Positions 23,590-23,810 of a DNA stretch of 23,810 bases are shown in pieces. Positions within the stretch are counted from its first letter, which is position 1. Each line of letters begins with the position of its first letter. Made by a program: the position numbers and the translations under genes. The stretch spans positions 1 to 23,810 of the forward strand of contig JAVMKL010000185.1 in assembly GCA_031732875.1 (NCBI GenBank). Reading direction: 5' to 3'. Origin of the DNA: JAVMKJ01 sp031732875. Its GTDB lineage: Bacteria; Pseudomonadota; Gammaproteobacteria; Competibacterales; Competibacteraceae. The notes below the pieces were generated by a model. It made no database searches. It saw only the letters and a program-made list of their open reading frames with translations, and had not been told where the DNA came from.

Positions 23590-23810
23590 GGTTTTTGTCC
23601 TCTCTACACACTTTCACTATGGATTAACGTTATAGTCGCCATGTATGGCAGCTTAAGATAAACATCCACGGGTTGGAAAAAGGTTGGACAAATAGAAGGG
23701 CCACTGCTCGGATGCCCTGCAATCAGGGAAACGAAAATGGGCCCGGGAAGCATAGTAATACCGTTTATCAATGGATTTTATGGTTCAGAATCGTAGGGCG
23801 GGTTAGGGCG
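23590..23810. promoter_or_regulatory. Upstream region of the aldehyde dehydrogenase gene
   Basis: This 221-base region runs to the window end and contains no gene. On the - strand a possible -10 TATAAC (23634-23629) is followed upstream by a dyad GCCATGTATGGC (23638-23649), which would sit between -10 and -35 as a repressor site would. GGTTGGA occurs twice in direct repeat near 23673-23691. CCCTG-CAAT-CAGGG (about 23716-23729) is a small hairpin. I looked for a sigma-54 type -24/-12 element, common for this enzyme class, and did not find a good match. Confidence 0.4.

Noticed and set aside
1..23810. CRISPR arrays, tRNA or rRNA genes, riboswitches
   Set aside because: No regularly spaced repeats, cloverleaf-like sequence or rRNA segments were seen. 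No cobalamin-riboswitch-like sequence was recognised in the short region before nikK, where the NikR-like dyad explains the regulation better.
23590..23810. Sigma-54 promoter for the aldehyde dehydrogenase
   Set aside because: No TGGCAC-N5-TTGC-like element was found on the - strand in this stretch.

Overview
The window is GC-rich, densely coded bacterial DNA with proteobacterial gene families throughout: YgfZ, RNase T, MoaD/MoaE, a NikKMLQO-type nickel importer, an ExaC/AldB-type aldehyde dehydrogenase and an IPTL-CTERM surface protease. RNase T together with YgfZ points to a gammaproteobacterium. Genus cannot be fixed from the sequence; an environmental, Competibacter-like or related lineage is only a guess. 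A run of exactly 100 N shows that this is a draft scaffold.

Region 1 (1-8047, + strand) holds the 3' end of ygfZ and two adjacent signalling genes. The first is a giant soluble histidine kinase with nine PAS domains, one GAF and a HisKA_2 core. The second, one base downstream, is a REC-PAS-HisKA-HATPase-REC-HPt hybrid kinase. The pair is bracketed by ygfZ sequence: a second, frameshifted copy of the ygfZ 3' end begins inside the last codons of the hybrid kinase and supplies its stop codon. Together the two genes look like a phosphorelay with no DNA-binding output of its own.

Region 2 (8048-12839, - strand) is one very large secreted S53 (sedolisin) protease. It carries a pro-domain, the full Glu/Asp/Asp/Ser catalytic set, Ig-like repeats, a beta-propeller-like segment, an anchor-type domain and a C-terminal IPTL sorting signal.

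Region 3 (13053-21391, - strand) is a long co-directional block. In transcription order it is nikK, nikM, nikL, nikQ, nikO (nickel uptake, mostly overlapping genes), then an ABC-2 exporter (ATPase plus two permeases, no membrane-fusion protein), then moaD, moaE (molybdopterin synthase) and rnt (RNase T). moaE is split by the 100-N gap, but the flanks repeat the same 55 bases, and collapsing them restores an intact 146-residue gene. A NikR-like operator dyad and an intrinsic terminator lie just upstream of nikK. The divergent nikR regulator survives only as a stub of about 22 codons.

Region 4 (21614-23810, - strand) is an aldehyde dehydrogenase (exaC/aldB type) followed by its frequent partner, a DUF779 protein. 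Its transcript runs towards nikK and antisense across the nikR stub, where the intrinsic terminator should stop it. The most unusual points are the ygfZ-bracketed kinase pair with its borrowed stop codon, the truncated nikR facing a preserved operator, the predicted N-terminal histidines on three proteins of the nickel operon, and the protease architecture.
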